From NCBI GenBank assembly GCA_002713605.1, contig PATL01000041.1, positions 18,050-48,087 of the forward strand: 30,038 nt of DNA. The letters run 5' to 3'. Position numbers and translations under genes: made by a program. Of this stretch, positions 8,301-17,478 are shown piece after piece. A model generated the notes under the pieces. The model saw only the letters and a program-made list of their open reading frames with translations, was not told the origin of the DNA and did not search any database. The DNA is from a bacterium (GTDB lineage: Bacteria; Actinomycetota; Acidimicrobiia; Acidimicrobiales; UBA8592). Position 1 is the stretch's first letter. Every line of letters starts with the position of its first letter.

Positions 8301-11300
8301 CATCAATCTCGAAAATTAAACTGGGAGCCAAAGTATTACCTTGTCTATCTATTATAGCGCTCCCATTGCTAGATGTTAAGGTACCACTAACATTGAAAAC
8401 TTCTCCAGCTGCAGGATTATCTGTTATATTGTCGACAGTAATCAAGGTAGAGGAACGTACTGTAATTGTTGATATCAAAGTTAGAGTGCCATGGAGAGTA
8501 TTTGAACCATTAAAGTAGAAAATTGTATCTATTTGGCCTAAAGGATGCGTATCGGGAATAAAGAATGTAAAATTGACCAAACCTTGGGAGCTAGAGTTCA
8601 CCTCTGGAAGCCAAGTATCATGGAATATAGCAGAAACATCTAATCCCTGTAATGGTAGGTCACCATTACTAGATTCTACAATTCGGGCAGTTAAAGTGAC
8701 GTTAGAACCTCTTTCGGCAACTGTATTAATGATAGGGTTCTTATCGATAAATGTAGTTACTCCCCTAACTAATATGGTGTCATTACCAGTACCTGTTAGA
8801 TAAAATGGTGTACTTCCTTCTACTACACTAACAACTACTGTCTTAATTCCGCTACTGACACCATCTCCTAGTGGATCAGTAGGTACTGTAATGTTAAAAC
8901 TACCATTATTGGATGTGATATGATTAGCAACTAAAGTCTCACTAAGATCATTTAGGAAAAATACCTCTACAGCCATTGGTCCGTCTACAGTCCTGTTAGA
9001 ATCTACTGCATCCAATACTTGCCCGGATATCGAGAATGTAGAGCCTGCAGTGACTTCAGAAGGGAATGGATCTAGATTTATAGAACTAGATACTTGAACA
9101 GTTAAGTTAGATGTACTTTGATTCCCTAACCATCTTCCCGCCCCTGAATCGGTCAAGTTGTCTAGTAGATCGTCAGGAGCTATTATGGATACATTATAGA
9201 ACCCGGGAGGAGTATTCGCAGGGATAATAGGGTTGAAAGAAACTATACCGTCATTTAATGTCAAACCAGACTGAAGAGTTTGTTCAAGAGCCCCTCCTGA
9301 GTCAAAAATAACATCAGCGGATATGTCAACTAGTGGAGAACCATCAGCTATGTCTGTAATTGTTGCATTAATTATCATCGTTTCTCCAGCAATTACAATT
9401 AAAGATGAAGGAGTAGATTCTACAACCATCTCAGTCTGAATTCCGGCATCTACTGAGTCTGCATCCGAGACTTTGTAATATTCACCACCACTTGGAGGGT
9501 TTATGGTATAATCCAAAAAGACTCGTAATTCATATACGCCGGATGAAATCTCTCCAGGCATAAAGAAAGAAATATTATATTCGCCATTTAATGGATTGAT
9601 GAATCCTCCTCCAAGTCTGATTACAGTATCGGGAGCAGGGGAGCCATCAGGTAAAGGAGGTAAATCCGAAGGCACTAACAGTTGTACTGTAACAGACGAG
9701 TTATTGCCTATTACAGGAGTCCCCAAATTCTTATCTTGAGCAAATCCAGAAACCCAATTAGAAGTACCTCTCGGTGTCCATTCACTACCTAAGTTCACAA
9801 TTGCATTAGACTGTCCTTGAATTCTTACAATATCTACAATACTGGATGGATTGAGCCAAGTACTTCCTGAGAAATTTAATACCCATGTATAGTCACCAGC
9901 TGGAGCAGTTGCTTCTGGAACCCAAACCGGTGTAATCCGAGGAGTTTCAGGATCGGAAATATTCCAAACAGAGGTGCCGTTGAAATCTAAATTATAGCTT
10001 CCCAAGAAACTACTGAGAGAAGTATTGGTGTGATCCGTGAGAATTATCTCAACTGATGCCTGATTCCCTCTTGATTGTGGCACTAGTTCATAAGAGAAAG
10101 TAATATTGCTTCGAATACCATGTTCTGTCAAGTAGTTGACCTGATCATTAGCAAAAAGACCTTCGGCATCAAATTGAATTTTAACCTCTACAGGGCCAGA
10201 AGGAATTGATACATTATCAGCAGAGAATAGCCAACTGACATTAAACTGGCCTGGAGAGGTAGTCCAATCTGAGTCATTTAGATACCAAGTTTTCAAAGTC
10301 TGATAAGGTCCACTAACCGATGCACGTCTCATCTGTAGATACAAAGTTCCATTCAGTGCCTCTGGAGTATCTCCAAAACTCAAAACAGTTCCATTGAGGT
10401 AAATTAAAGAATCGATATCCAAAAATGTATTATTCAAATCAGTACCTTCTAATGAAACTGTTAAATTTGGAGCAGGAGTTATATTAAACATGAAATTATC
10501 AGTATGAGGACGAATATGATAACTTGGATTAGTTGCATTATTCAAATCATTTTGATGCCAACCTAGGAACGAAATTGAAGCATTAATTAAACCGAGTGGT
10601 TCTGACTCTGAGATTATAACATTGAACTCATAATATCCTCCAGTACCTACATTTGAGATTTGACTTACTGGCCCGTCTATAGAAGTAGTATAATTCAGAA
10701 TTACTTGGAGGTTATCTATTAAAGACACATCGGGATAAGGAGGATTTTCGAGTTTTAAGTAACCTGTAATACTCGAGTTTACACCGACGCCTAACATTGG
10801 TTGATCAATAGGTGGAGGTGAACTAAAGGATGTATTGGCGTCATCAGTAATATTCATCCTCCATGTAAATGAAATACCCTGAGAACCAACATATGCTTTC
10901 TCAAACACTTGTAATACCAAAGCACCATATCCAGGGATTGTAGGAAGTAGAGGTTTTCCAGACAAAGCAAATGTCCCATTCAAATCTGTAGAGCCTGAAG
11001 CTACAAGATGTTCCGACTTAGCCGCGGAACCGGGGACAAAATCAGTCTCATTATCCTTAACTAGATATAAATTCAGAGAAACATTTTCTGCCAAAGTCAA
11101 GTTGTCAACAAATCTCAAAGTCCCATTCAACCATATATCTCCTCCTGACAAATCACGATCAAATGTATTTGGACCCCATTCTTCATCTACAACTTCTAAG
11201 AGGTTTTGCGGGGGACAGGCTTCAAATGGAACCCATCCTAAAGTAACATTTCCTTGGTTTTGATTTGTCTGCATTTGTACTTCTACCCATGTTGTAAAAT

Positions 11301-14300
11301 CGCTACCATACACTTCATATGATTTTCCATTCCAGTCCCCTCCTGAGAAACCAGTAACTTTACGTGATGCGAAACCAGCATGACGAAGCATTACTGTGAA
11401 AACAGTTGCAAATTGTTCACAAGATGCTTCTTGAGTATTATTCAGAATATAATGTGTCAAATCATTCTCTATATCTGAATCAAAATTCGGGATAACAGGA
11501 TCATTATTTCTTACGAATGTAGTAGTATTATTACCATTAATTAGGAAGTCTTGTATTGCTTCTACTTTTTCCCATGCTGAAAATGCGCCAGACTCACTTA
11601 AAACCGCTTGCGTAATTGCTAATGGAACTGCACTTTGCCTATTGAGATAAGATTGTGGCAAGTCTTTACCGTAATTACTTCCAAAGAATATAGTAGTATT
11701 CTCTCTAACTTCTGGGCCAAAGAAAACATCAGGACTGCTTACATAGACTTGATCTACAGATGTCACAGAAACTCCTATATCCCTAGTATAATTTGAGAAA
11801 TTTAATACTGCTGCTGAATCACTCCATGAGGTCCAATTCATTGTATTATAGGGCACAATTAATTCACCTCCCGGGCCTATCTCGGCCCCAGAAGAATACG
11901 TTATTATCCAATCATTAGTATCATTACCTATCCAAAATGAGTCATGTGCTACACCTTGATTGAAGCCAATCTCAGAGTCAATAGGAGTCCCTCCAACTAG
12001 AGTTGTATTCACACCAAATGATACCCCCGTATAGTAGTCGTATGTATGCCAACGCCAATATTGATTAATACTCAAATCAATATCTGTTGAATTTGTTACA
12101 GTGAACATCAACATATTAGGATCTATATCATCACTTGGATCCCAGGGATTACTGACTGAACCATTACAATCGAGTGACCAGAAATCGGGTCCACATTCAT
12201 CTCCATCTGGGATTCCACCGCCGTCAGTATCGGGATTTAGCCAATCAAGACCTATTGCTTGTTCAATAGTATCTGGAATGCCATCTCCATCGGTATCAAG
12301 CGGATTGAGATCATCTTCAGAGTTATTCTGAGGATTCGTTCCATCCAAGTACTCCTGCCCATCCATGACACCACCATCATCAGTATCGGCATCGTTCCAC
12401 AAAGTGAAATATGTGTCAACAGTCCCATTTCCACCAAAACCATATATTAAATCACAACCAGTAGTATTTTCAAAATAATTATTCAAACCGTCCTCATCTG
12501 TATCGAGAAGATTGCTACAAGGCTCACTAGGGTCTGTTTGATTAAGAATTTCAGATAAGTCATCTACTCCATCGCCATCAGTATCAACTAGATTTGGATT
12601 AGTAGGCTGACCCCAGGTTGCAAGAAGTTCTTCCCAATCTGCTAAACCGTCGCCATCTGTATCAAAATAGTCGTCATCACAATGTGGTTCACTAGGAGCT
12701 GGTGAGGCATCCCAACACCAAGAATTATTGGTGAACAAAACAGAAATCGCTGTTGCTGGCAGAGGGACATCGACCTCTCTCAATTCATTACCGTCAATAG
12801 AACCATATCGGAACCCTATGGTAGAACCATTTGTTAACTCATAATATGCCATAGGAAATGAGTCTTGTCTCCAATCAGAAGGGTCTGGATCTAAATTAGT
12901 AGTTGAATTAAGTTCTAAAGATAATGAAGGAGCATCCCAGCTAATTATTGATTTCTCAATTATGATTTCACTAACACATGGATCGGTCTGATGGCCAATA
13001 GCAAGTTCATCACCATCATTCACCCCTCCCCCATCAGTATCTGCAATATCCCATCTAGTACATGTTAAATTTTCTTCCCAATTATCAATGCCATCGTTAT
13101 CGAAATCACCCACGTCCTCAATCCTAGTAGGATCGGTCTCATTTAAGTCTACAATTCCATTTCCATTGGTATCTTCTTCGCCATCATCAAATTGGTCACC
13201 ATCAGTATTGTTATTCCTGGGGTCAGATGCTAAAGGAGGATCGCCGTATGCAGCATTTACTTCAACACCATCACTAATACCATCTCCATCTGTATCAACA
13301 GCTGTAGGATCAGTCAAAAGTATTAGAGCCTCATAAGAATCATTCAAGCCGTCTCCATCTGTATCATTGTTATTTGGATCTGTTTGAGTTATTGAATCAA
13401 CCTCCGCTGTAAATATTGCACATCCTCCAGGGCCTAGGCCCAAAACAGGATTGCAAGGAGATTCTGTAGCAGTCATGTTATTCGGACCAGGCCTAAAATA
13501 TTGAGTAGGAGGAGTAGTGCTTCCATTCCTAGTGCCCCAAGTAGGGTTGACATATTCGTAGAGATTGATCAGTCCATCACCATCGGGATCACCGTAAGTA
13601 CCATCAAGATTAGATGCAGAAGTTGGATCTAAATTATTTGCGACTTCCCAACCATCTGGCATACCATCTCCATCTGTATCCCAGCCATCGGGGTCTTCAT
13701 CAATCAGACCGTCACCATCATCATCGTCGCTTGAACAATCTGCATCACCATCATTATCTGGATCAAAATTATCAACTAATCCATCTTTATCATCATCAAA
13801 GGTGTTGAAACAAATATTACCAACTGGATCTTCATCTGCACCATCGGTGCCTGTGCCTTGAATAAACTGCATTGCACTTTCTTCATCCCATTGCCTTACA
13901 GGTACTGTTCCATTCCACCATACTCCTTGATCAAGTACATTCGCAGTTGCAGGATCGTCCCAATTCGCTGGTATTCCGTAAAGATATTCATTTAAATTTG
14001 TATATGCGTCACCATCAGGATCACCAACTGAACCATTAATCCCAGTAGGAGATAATGGATCTAATCCATATTGCCATTCCCATCCATCAGGAAGTCCGTC
14101 ATTATCACTATCCCAATCTTGTGGCTGAGTATTAATAATGAACTCTAAACCATAAGTTAAACCATCACCATCATCATCAGATGATGCCAGAGCTTCCCAG
14201 CTTCCAAACTCAATAGCTGAATATGAAGATAGCAACATAATCAAAGTGAATAAACATGCAGAACGACGTTTGCTAAGTAGTTCTCTACCAGCAGGAATTG

Positions 14301-14316
14301 ATGAAACACTATGCAA
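5362..14316 (-). CDS. Giant surface protein: Ca-binding repeats, transglutaminase-like domain, Ig-like modules, TM, DUF4129-like tail
   Basis: About 2984 aa, exported and membrane anchored. Order: signal peptide (hydrophobic CLFTLIMLLSSYSAIEF, residues about 21-37); DxDxDGxxD thrombospondin-type-3-like Ca repeats (about 47-710); transglutaminase-like domain (about 930-1040; C966 in EASCEQFATVF, then TTWVEV and GWVPFEACP); about a dozen 100-130-residue beta-sandwich modules, rich in N-x-S/T sequons (about 1100-2780); one transmembrane helix (about 2828-2852); a cytoplasmic tail of about 130 residues matching DUF4129 (FREAIYNCYESL..RRGFLRR..ETVREFE..FEEARYSSH). Transglutaminase plus DUF4129 is the TgpA-type pairing. 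Catalytic His and Asp positions read Thr and Glu, so activity is doubtful. The start is TTG at 14316, 5 nt after GAGGTGA; the in-frame GTG at 14325 lies inside that ribosome site. It is probably co-transcribed with the upstream surface-protein gene (about 80 bp gap). Confidence 0.9.
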   Translation of the reverse strand: MHSVSSIPAGRELLSKRRSACLFTLIMLLSSYSAIEFGSWEALASSDDDGDGLTYGLEFIINTQPQDWDSDNDGLPDGWEWQYGLDPLSPTGINGSVGDPDGDAYTNLNEYLYGIPANWDDPATANVLDQGVWWNGTVPVRQWDEESAMQFIQGTGTDGADEDPVGNICFNTFDDDKDGLVDNFDPDNDGDADCSSDDDDGDGLIDEDPDGWDTDGDGMPDGWEVANNLDPTSASNLDGTYGDPDGDGLINLYEYVNPTWGTRNGSTTPPTQYFRPGPNNMTATESPCNPVLGLGPGGCAIFTAEVDSITQTDPNNNDTDGDGLNDSYEALILLTDPTAVDTDGDGISDGVEVNAAYGDPPLASDPRNNNTDGDQFDDGEEDTNGNGIVDLNETDPTRIEDVGDFDNDGIDNWEENLTCTRWDIADTDGGGVNDGDELAIGHQTDPCVSEIIIEKSIISWDAPSLSLELNSTTNLDPDPSDWRQDSFPMAYYELTNGSTIGFRYGSIDGNELREVDVPLPATAISVLFTNNSWCWDASPAPSEPHCDDDYFDTDGDGLADWEELLATWGQPTNPNLVDTDGDGVDDLSEILNQTDPSEPCSNLLDTDEDGLNNYFENTTGCDLIYGFGGNGTVDTYFTLWNDADTDDGGVMDGQEYLDGTNPQNNSEDDLNPLDTDGDGIPDTIEQAIGLDWLNPDTDGGGIPDGDECGPDFWSLDCNGSVSNPWDPSDDIDPNMLMFTVTNSTDIDLSINQYWRWHTYDYYTGVSFGVNTTLVGGTPIDSEIGFNQGVAHDSFWIGNDTNDWIITYSSGAEIGPGGELIVPYNTMNWTSWSDSAAVLNFSNYTRDIGVSVTSVDQVYVSSPDVFFGPEVRENTTIFFGSNYGKDLPQSYLNRQSAVPLAITQAVLSESGAFSAWEKVEAIQDFLINGNNTTTFVRNNDPVIPNFDSDIENDLTHYILNNTQEASCEQFATVFTVMLRHAGFASRKVTGFSGGDWNGKSYEVYGSDFTTWVEVQMQTNQNQGNVTLGWVPFEACPPQNLLEVVDEEWGPNTFDRDLSGGDIWLNGTLRFVDNLTLAENVSLNLYLVKDNETDFVPGSAAKSEHLVASGSTDLNGTFALSGKPLLPTIPGYGALVLQVFEKAYVGSQGISFTWRMNITDDANTSFSSPPPIDQPMLGVGVNSSITGYLKLENPPYPDVSLIDNLQVILNYTTSIDGPVSQISNVGTGGYYEFNVIISESEPLGLINASISFLGWHQNDLNNATNPSYHIRPHTDNFMFNITPAPNLTVSLEGTDLNNTFLDIDSLIYLNGTVLSFGDTPEALNGTLYLQMRRASVSGPYQTLKTWYLNDSDWTTSPGQFNVSWLFSADNVSIPSGPVEVKIQFDAEGLFANDQVNYLTEHGIRSNITFSYELVPQSRGNQASVEIILTDHTNTSLSSFLGSYNLDFNGTSVWNISDPETPRITPVWVPEATAPAGDYTWVLNFSGSTWLNPSSIVDIVRIQGQSNAIVNLGSEWTPRGTSNWVSGFAQDKNLGTPVIGNNSSVTVQLLVPSDLPPLPDGSPAPDTVIRLGGGFINPLNGEYNISFFMPGEISSGVYELRVFLDYTINPPSGGEYYKVSDADSVDAGIQTEMVVESTPSSLIVIAGETMIINATITDIADGSPLVDISADVIFDSGGALEQTLQSGLTLNDGIVSFNPIIPANTPPGFYNVSIIAPDDLLDNLTDSGAGRWLGNQSTSNLTVQVSSSINLDPFPSEVTAGSTFSISGQVLDAVDSNRTVDGPMAVEVFFLNDLSETLVANHITSNNGSFNITVPTDPLGDGVSSGIKTVVVSVVEGSTPFYLTGTGNDTILVRGVTTFIDKNPIINTVAERGSNVTLTARIVESSNGDLPLQGLDVSAIFHDTWLPEVNSSSQGLVNFTFFIPDTHPLGQIDTIFYFNGSNTLHGTLTLISTITVRSSTLITVDNITDNPAAGEVFNVSGTLTSSNGSAIIDRQGNTLAPSLIFEIDGEDDTFTVMSSNVELDGSWSATIRLDLTFPRGTHNITATFTPNVNYYQSSTGTGIFDSRGYSLLTIISPLDLDPDSRIVRGEEMNISLLLIDNSALPVGAALISVIIDGLIISNVTTDSFGLANASIFVDSNRVAGPMEINVIFSGIEGTTGLVGDESVTRVVVLAPTVVEITDITGSSIAGESVTFHGTLLDEHGQLLIEDGINSGGVIHLSIDGVDVGAIYTTLSNSSTGNWTITYEIPLNTNFGAHEVKADFFGGFTWVDPMGQGDSLNPEYYLPSFSSSIFNVTQTSQVVLTTPPGEIDRNQLLVIEGMLTDGAGRALPNRALSVYMNDQLLTGLNVDSAGNFSLFIPVPSDMPLGPRIVKIIFEGEEFILSSNSSSVFIVYSSTEVFISQPNPVAVGDNLVLQGNVKDNLPDGYLSNHSLEVFIDGVLIGITSSNEEGDWSLNWVVSEFLDVGVHTITVKAPQQGYYREGVVESNLTIAYHSGITLQVDSSIVTRGGQWNFTGRLYDADSDGLPGLDGREIIIYLDGEEIGRTSTIGNGFYEFEHLLGYSIDRGQHDILVEFTGETYYLPVSYNMSVYVRSDIEIEILWVSETIIRSDVEHPIKIEGRILEIGGGGNVIEDMVVTLHWLSDGPENANLQWDEATGHFRLQSNAHYPMPPGPIDLIVKVESDSSRYLNGGSEDLSVAIMVPVNFKFTPETIRLDKDVRIIRGTVNVTSTDSLDPVANISMSASLINSSSGQTHFRVIEMTDEDGLFTYEFKSIEGLPTLWDRDFWGELSINFYTDSLFIDPSNRTWLATQQNQNPHVAIEYEVTEESSILQSLLYGSIVLIILIGMLGSGLYYQRRRSAAIDELAGIFSYTAELLAAGDEFREAIYNCYESLCQILMRRGFLRRDFETVREFEIAIRSALPISEQSLVSLDRIFEEARYSSHVLGEGHRQNAQIALNSVLQEIDQLQDIPVRDDYVSMDDEELTK
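6020..9440 (-). repeat. Tandem Ig-like/bacterial-Ig module region of the giant protein
   Basis: At the protein level, about a dozen diverged units recur with the pattern: hydrophobic strand, then (A/G)G(E/S)x(V/L)x(F/I)xGxL.D..G.PL, V.(V/I).(I)DG..(I/L)G, T...G.F....(V/I)P....G.H.(V/I).V.F.G, followed by a short linker. Units are too diverged to align as DNA repeats. They probably form an extended stalk projecting the N-terminal half from the cell. Confidence 0.7.
12190..14178 (-). repeat. Thrombospondin-type-3-like Ca-binding repeat region
   Basis: Encodes many copies of (D/N)xDxDGxxD followed by (W/Y)E or G(x)E helices and N-P-x-x-x-D linkers, for example DTDGDGMPDGWE and DTDGDGLNDSYE. In DNA this appears as recurring CCATC(T/A)CCATC(T/G)GTATC strings on the plus strand. 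Such repeats bind calcium and form rigid extended segments in exported archaeal and bacterial proteins. Confidence 0.85.
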
Positions 14317-14394
14317 ACTAGTCACCTCTAATGTTGATGGCGTTTAATAGAGGTCTTAAGAAGAATGGAGCGTTGTTCGGACGAATCGAGAGAA

Positions 14395-17361
14395 TCATAC
14401 AAGTTCTATATCGTCATCATCGTAACGGTTAGGGTCTGGAGACTGTTCAATTACCGGAGTTAATTCTTCGGATTCAAGTTCTGAATCGTCTTCTTCATCA
14501 TCTTCATCATCTTCTCGATTCATAGATTCAATTAGTGCCATGTGACTAGCCCATCTGCGACGATTCATGCTACTTTGGAAACCGGCAATAATGAGTAAAA
14601 ATCCGACAACTAGGACAATTATAGTTAATGGTCGTGGGTGACTAATTTCATTTATTACAATATCAATTACATTACCCAAATCTACAGTCATTATAACTGT
14701 CTTCTTAGCAGTATATTCATCGGACCAACTCTGACTAGTATCTAAAGTACCATCTATAACATAAGCTAATGGCATAGCAGTAACTAAAACTGGAACTTTG
14801 TCGCCATTATTTGCATCGGAAGGAACAAAAACTTTCAGATTGAAGCTCAGTTCTTCATATGCACCCAGTTGAATAAATGTTGAACCGGATGGCCCCTCGA
14901 TTTCTGCGGTCCAGCCTTGTTCACTTACATCCGCATCCAATAGAATAGTCATTTCAGTATTTCCTTCATTTTTCACTTTCATCTGAATAGAATAATCTTC
15001 GCCTGGCAATAATTTTCTATCCTGAGTGACTTGAACAATTTCTAAGTTAGGCATATCTGAAGCAATCTCGAATGTCATCGGTAGGTCGAAATATCGCGGA
15101 TCAGATTCTTCTGTATCTTCAATTATTCTGAGATAAATTGTATGATTTCCTTGTTCAACTTGAGTAGTAAGTGTGACAGTAATAAATACTTCAATAAAAC
15201 CTCCAGGACTTAGTGAAACACGTGGTACGGCTTCGTTATTTTCATCTTCGATTCTAAACTGCCACTGCCCATAGATTGTACTAATGTCTAAATTCTCTTG
15301 TAAAGTAGCAGGATTCTGAATTCTCCACCATAGGGCCGTATCTCCGGAGTTTGCACTGCTAGTAATCCTGGCTCTCAAATCAACGACTGCGTTCCCTGAA
15401 CCCGGTGAGCAAAGTGAAACCTCAATCTGACCCAATGGTGAACCATCACAATCTTGTGAGACTTCGGCTCTAATACCAAATGTTCTTTGAATAGTGAATA
15501 TTATTGTACTTCTAAGTGATGAATTACCCGAACTAGTAACTTCAATTTCTATAGTCCCTAAATCATCATCTGCTCTATCATTGGATGGTTTGATATTAAG
15601 TAACAATACTTGAGTTGCGTGTCTTTCTAAGAAAGATGAATGGAAAGTCCCGTCACCAACATCTTCCAGTATTCTCTCGCCTGTGTTATTATCATAAACC
15701 TGGATAATAGATTTCGATCTTTTTAGTACATCTATACGGAACATATCTGCATCAAATCCAGTATTGAATATTTCTAATAAGAATGGAGTGAACTCTCCAT
15801 ACTCAACATACCTAGGTATTGTATTATCGATATCATCAGGGCGTGTAGAGTTAGCTATAGGCAACTCATGATCTTCATCCCAGACTGAAACTGCTGGAGG
15901 CTGGAATACATCAATCTTCTCCAATATAACATTCAAAGTATCTTGGTGAACCACAGTTTGAACACCATCAACTTCTGCTTCTGCGACTGCACGAATATCT
16001 ATGCTACTAGGCGTACCAGTCAAGTCATTAGGTGCTTGCAATGTAAGAATAGGGTTCAATATGTCACCACCTGCATCCAATGAATAAATACTAGAATCTG
16101 AATCGAATTCTATTAACCAAGAACTACCAAGATTAGTCATAACTTCAAGTTCGACCGACATAGACTTGGTTGAATCACCCCTATGAACTAATTGAAGTGG
16201 AATTGGTGTTATTTCTCCAGGTGCTATATATTCGGTTTGTCTATCCATTCCATGATTTATTGAAACACCAAATTGATGCATTTCAACAGGCTGGTGCTCA
16301 ATTAGAACTAAGTTGCCCTGTATGTCAGTGACCTCCAATTCTACAGTATATTCTCCCGCAGGTACTCCGCCAGGATATGTCCAAGAATAATGTCCAAATA
16401 TTCCTTCGTTGGTATCATCTATATCTGGATCATCGTCACTAATTTCCTTATCTATCCTATAATTGCCTAAAGAATCTCTTAGTAATAATCTGACACTATC
16501 TATATCATACCTTCCAAAGGCACTTTTAACATCGAAAGTAAATTGCATCAATCTTTGATCAATAATGTCATTAGGGTACCATTCTAATACTGGCCCTTCA
16601 GAAAGTTCATCTCCATCTCTTTGCAGATACACAATGCTATTAGAGATTGCATTTGTTTCAACTTCAATTTCTGAATGACGATTAGATTCCCCGTCTATTT
16701 CGTTCCATGCAACTTCTGCAGTACATGTAGAACCGAATGGACCACCACTACTATCACAACCAGACATCTCCGCAGAAATTGTAATCTCAATAGTTTCATC
16801 TTCTAGTACCATGAATGAGCTAGTAGACCCGAGATCAACTTCAAATTCCTCATGATCGAAATTACAACTGTTACCAATTCCTGTGTTGCATGCGTCTGCG
16901 CTCCACTCAGCTTGTCCAATTGATGAGCCTCCAGCCCTTACATTAATTGTCCAATCAACTGATGATCCGCTGGGGCCAACGGCCTTCAAAAACAAATCAA
17001 GTGGGAGATAGTAACTTCCAGAGCCAGAACCTTGGTTAGGTCGGCCAAAGATTTCTATCGAAGATAATAATTCTTGACTGATAAATTCTATCGTCTCATC
17101 CAATGCACTGGCTGTCTCTTGACCACCAGAATCCGGAATTTTTGTAGTTATTAGTCCATCTCCATCTGTAGTTGAGTCAGCAGATGCCAGATAGAGTGTG
17201 TAAAGTTCAATTGTTTCTTCAGTATTACTTGAAATTGAACTTTCATGCAACTCCAAATTAGATACTTGAGAAGAATACAAAGGAGTTAACATTAGGAATG
17301 TTAGAAAAATGGCAATACGGGCGGTTTTGAGACCTCCCCGAGGTTTCCTAGTCACTTTCAC
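14395..17361 (-). CDS. Large secreted/membrane-anchored surface protein with NEW3/CARDB-like beta domains
   Basis: 988 aa from a GTG at 17361. Signal segment: basic KVTRKPRGGLKTARIA then hydrophobic IFLTFLMLTPLYSS. The ectodomain is beta-rich with serial immunoglobulin-like modules; near residues 770-870 it carries a NEW3/CARDB-like unit (MKVKNEGNTEMTILLDAD..W..LGAYEELSFNLKVFVP). A single C-terminal helix (TIIVLVVGFLLIIAGF, about 910-928) is followed by a short basic anchor and a very acidic cytoplasmic tail (REDDEDDEEDDSELE). The ATG at 17433 would add a Cys-rich 24-residue N-terminus unlike a signal peptide. The GTG at 17361 lies 27 nt downstream of the TATA-like TATTTAA (17391-17385), as expected for a leaderless archaeal mRNA, so it is preferred. 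Probably co-transcribed with the giant gene downstream. The function is probably cell-surface structure or adhesion; the ligand is unknown. Confidence 0.85.
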   Translation of the reverse strand: MKVTRKPRGGLKTARIAIFLTFLMLTPLYSSQVSNLELHESSISSNTEETIELYTLYLASADSTTDGDGLITTKIPDSGGQETASALDETIEFISQELLSSIEIFGRPNQGSGSGSYYLPLDLFLKAVGPSGSSVDWTINVRAGGSSIGQAEWSADACNTGIGNSCNFDHEEFEVDLGSTSSFMVLEDETIEITISAEMSGCDSSGGPFGSTCTAEVAWNEIDGESNRHSEIEVETNAISNSIVYLQRDGDELSEGPVLEWYPNDIIDQRLMQFTFDVKSAFGRYDIDSVRLLLRDSLGNYRIDKEISDDDPDIDDTNEGIFGHYSWTYPGGVPAGEYTVELEVTDIQGNLVLIEHQPVEMHQFGVSINHGMDRQTEYIAPGEITPIPLQLVHRGDSTKSMSVELEVMTNLGSSWLIEFDSDSSIYSLDAGGDILNPILTLQAPNDLTGTPSSIDIRAVAEAEVDGVQTVVHQDTLNVILEKIDVFQPPAVSVWDEDHELPIANSTRPDDIDNTIPRYVEYGEFTPFLLEIFNTGFDADMFRIDVLKRSKSIIQVYDNNTGERILEDVGDGTFHSSFLERHATQVLLLNIKPSNDRADDDLGTIEIEVTSSGNSSLRSTIIFTIQRTFGIRAEVSQDCDGSPLGQIEVSLCSPGSGNAVVDLRARITSSANSGDTALWWRIQNPATLQENLDISTIYGQWQFRIEDENNEAVPRVSLSPGGFIEVFITVTLTTQVEQGNHTIYLRIIEDTEESDPRYFDLPMTFEIASDMPNLEIVQVTQDRKLLPGEDYSIQMKVKNEGNTEMTILLDADVSEQGWTAEIEGPSGSTFIQLGAYEELSFNLKVFVPSDANNGDKVPVLVTAMPLAYVIDGTLDTSQSWSDEYTAKKTVIMTVDLGNVIDIVINEISHPRPLTIIVLVVGFLLIIAGFQSSMNRRRWASHMALIESMNREDDEDDEEDDSELESEELTPVIEQSPDPNRYDDDDIELV

Positions 17362-17384
17362 GGTTCCCGGCTGTTCACAGGGTG

Positions 17385-17391
17385 TTAAATA
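17385..17391 (-). promoter_or_regulatory. Putative TATA box for the surface-protein operon
   Basis: TATTTAA on the minus strand, its centre 27 nt before the GTG at 17361; this fits the usual archaeal TATA-to-start distance for a leaderless transcript. If correct, it excludes the upstream ATG at 17433. Confidence 0.45.
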
Positions 17392-17430
17392 GTTCTCATC
17401 ATAAGTTCCGCATCTGCATCTATTTTCGGA

Positions 17431-17437
17431 CATATTA
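17431..17437 (+). promoter_or_regulatory. Possible tRNA-Leu promoter element
   Basis: CATATTA on the plus strand would place a transcription start near 17460, about 19 nt before the mature tRNA. It coincides with the ATG of the longer reading of the divergent surface-protein gene. Weak evidence from sequence alone. Confidence 0.25.
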
Positions 17438-17478
17438 GAGCCGCGCGATTCAAGACTAAGTTCGTACGCCCGTGGGCC

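Noticed and set aside
12101..13808. Several plus-strand ORFs (Ser/Pro- or His-rich) opposite the giant gene
   Set aside because: They are antisense shadows of the DxDxDG repeats; their biased composition follows from the repeat codons, and none has a ribosome site.
12190..14178. Recurring CCATCTCCATCTGTATC strings considered as a CRISPR or DNA repeat array
   Set aside because: Spacing is irregular, copies are imperfect, and all lie in frame encoding Ca-binding repeats.
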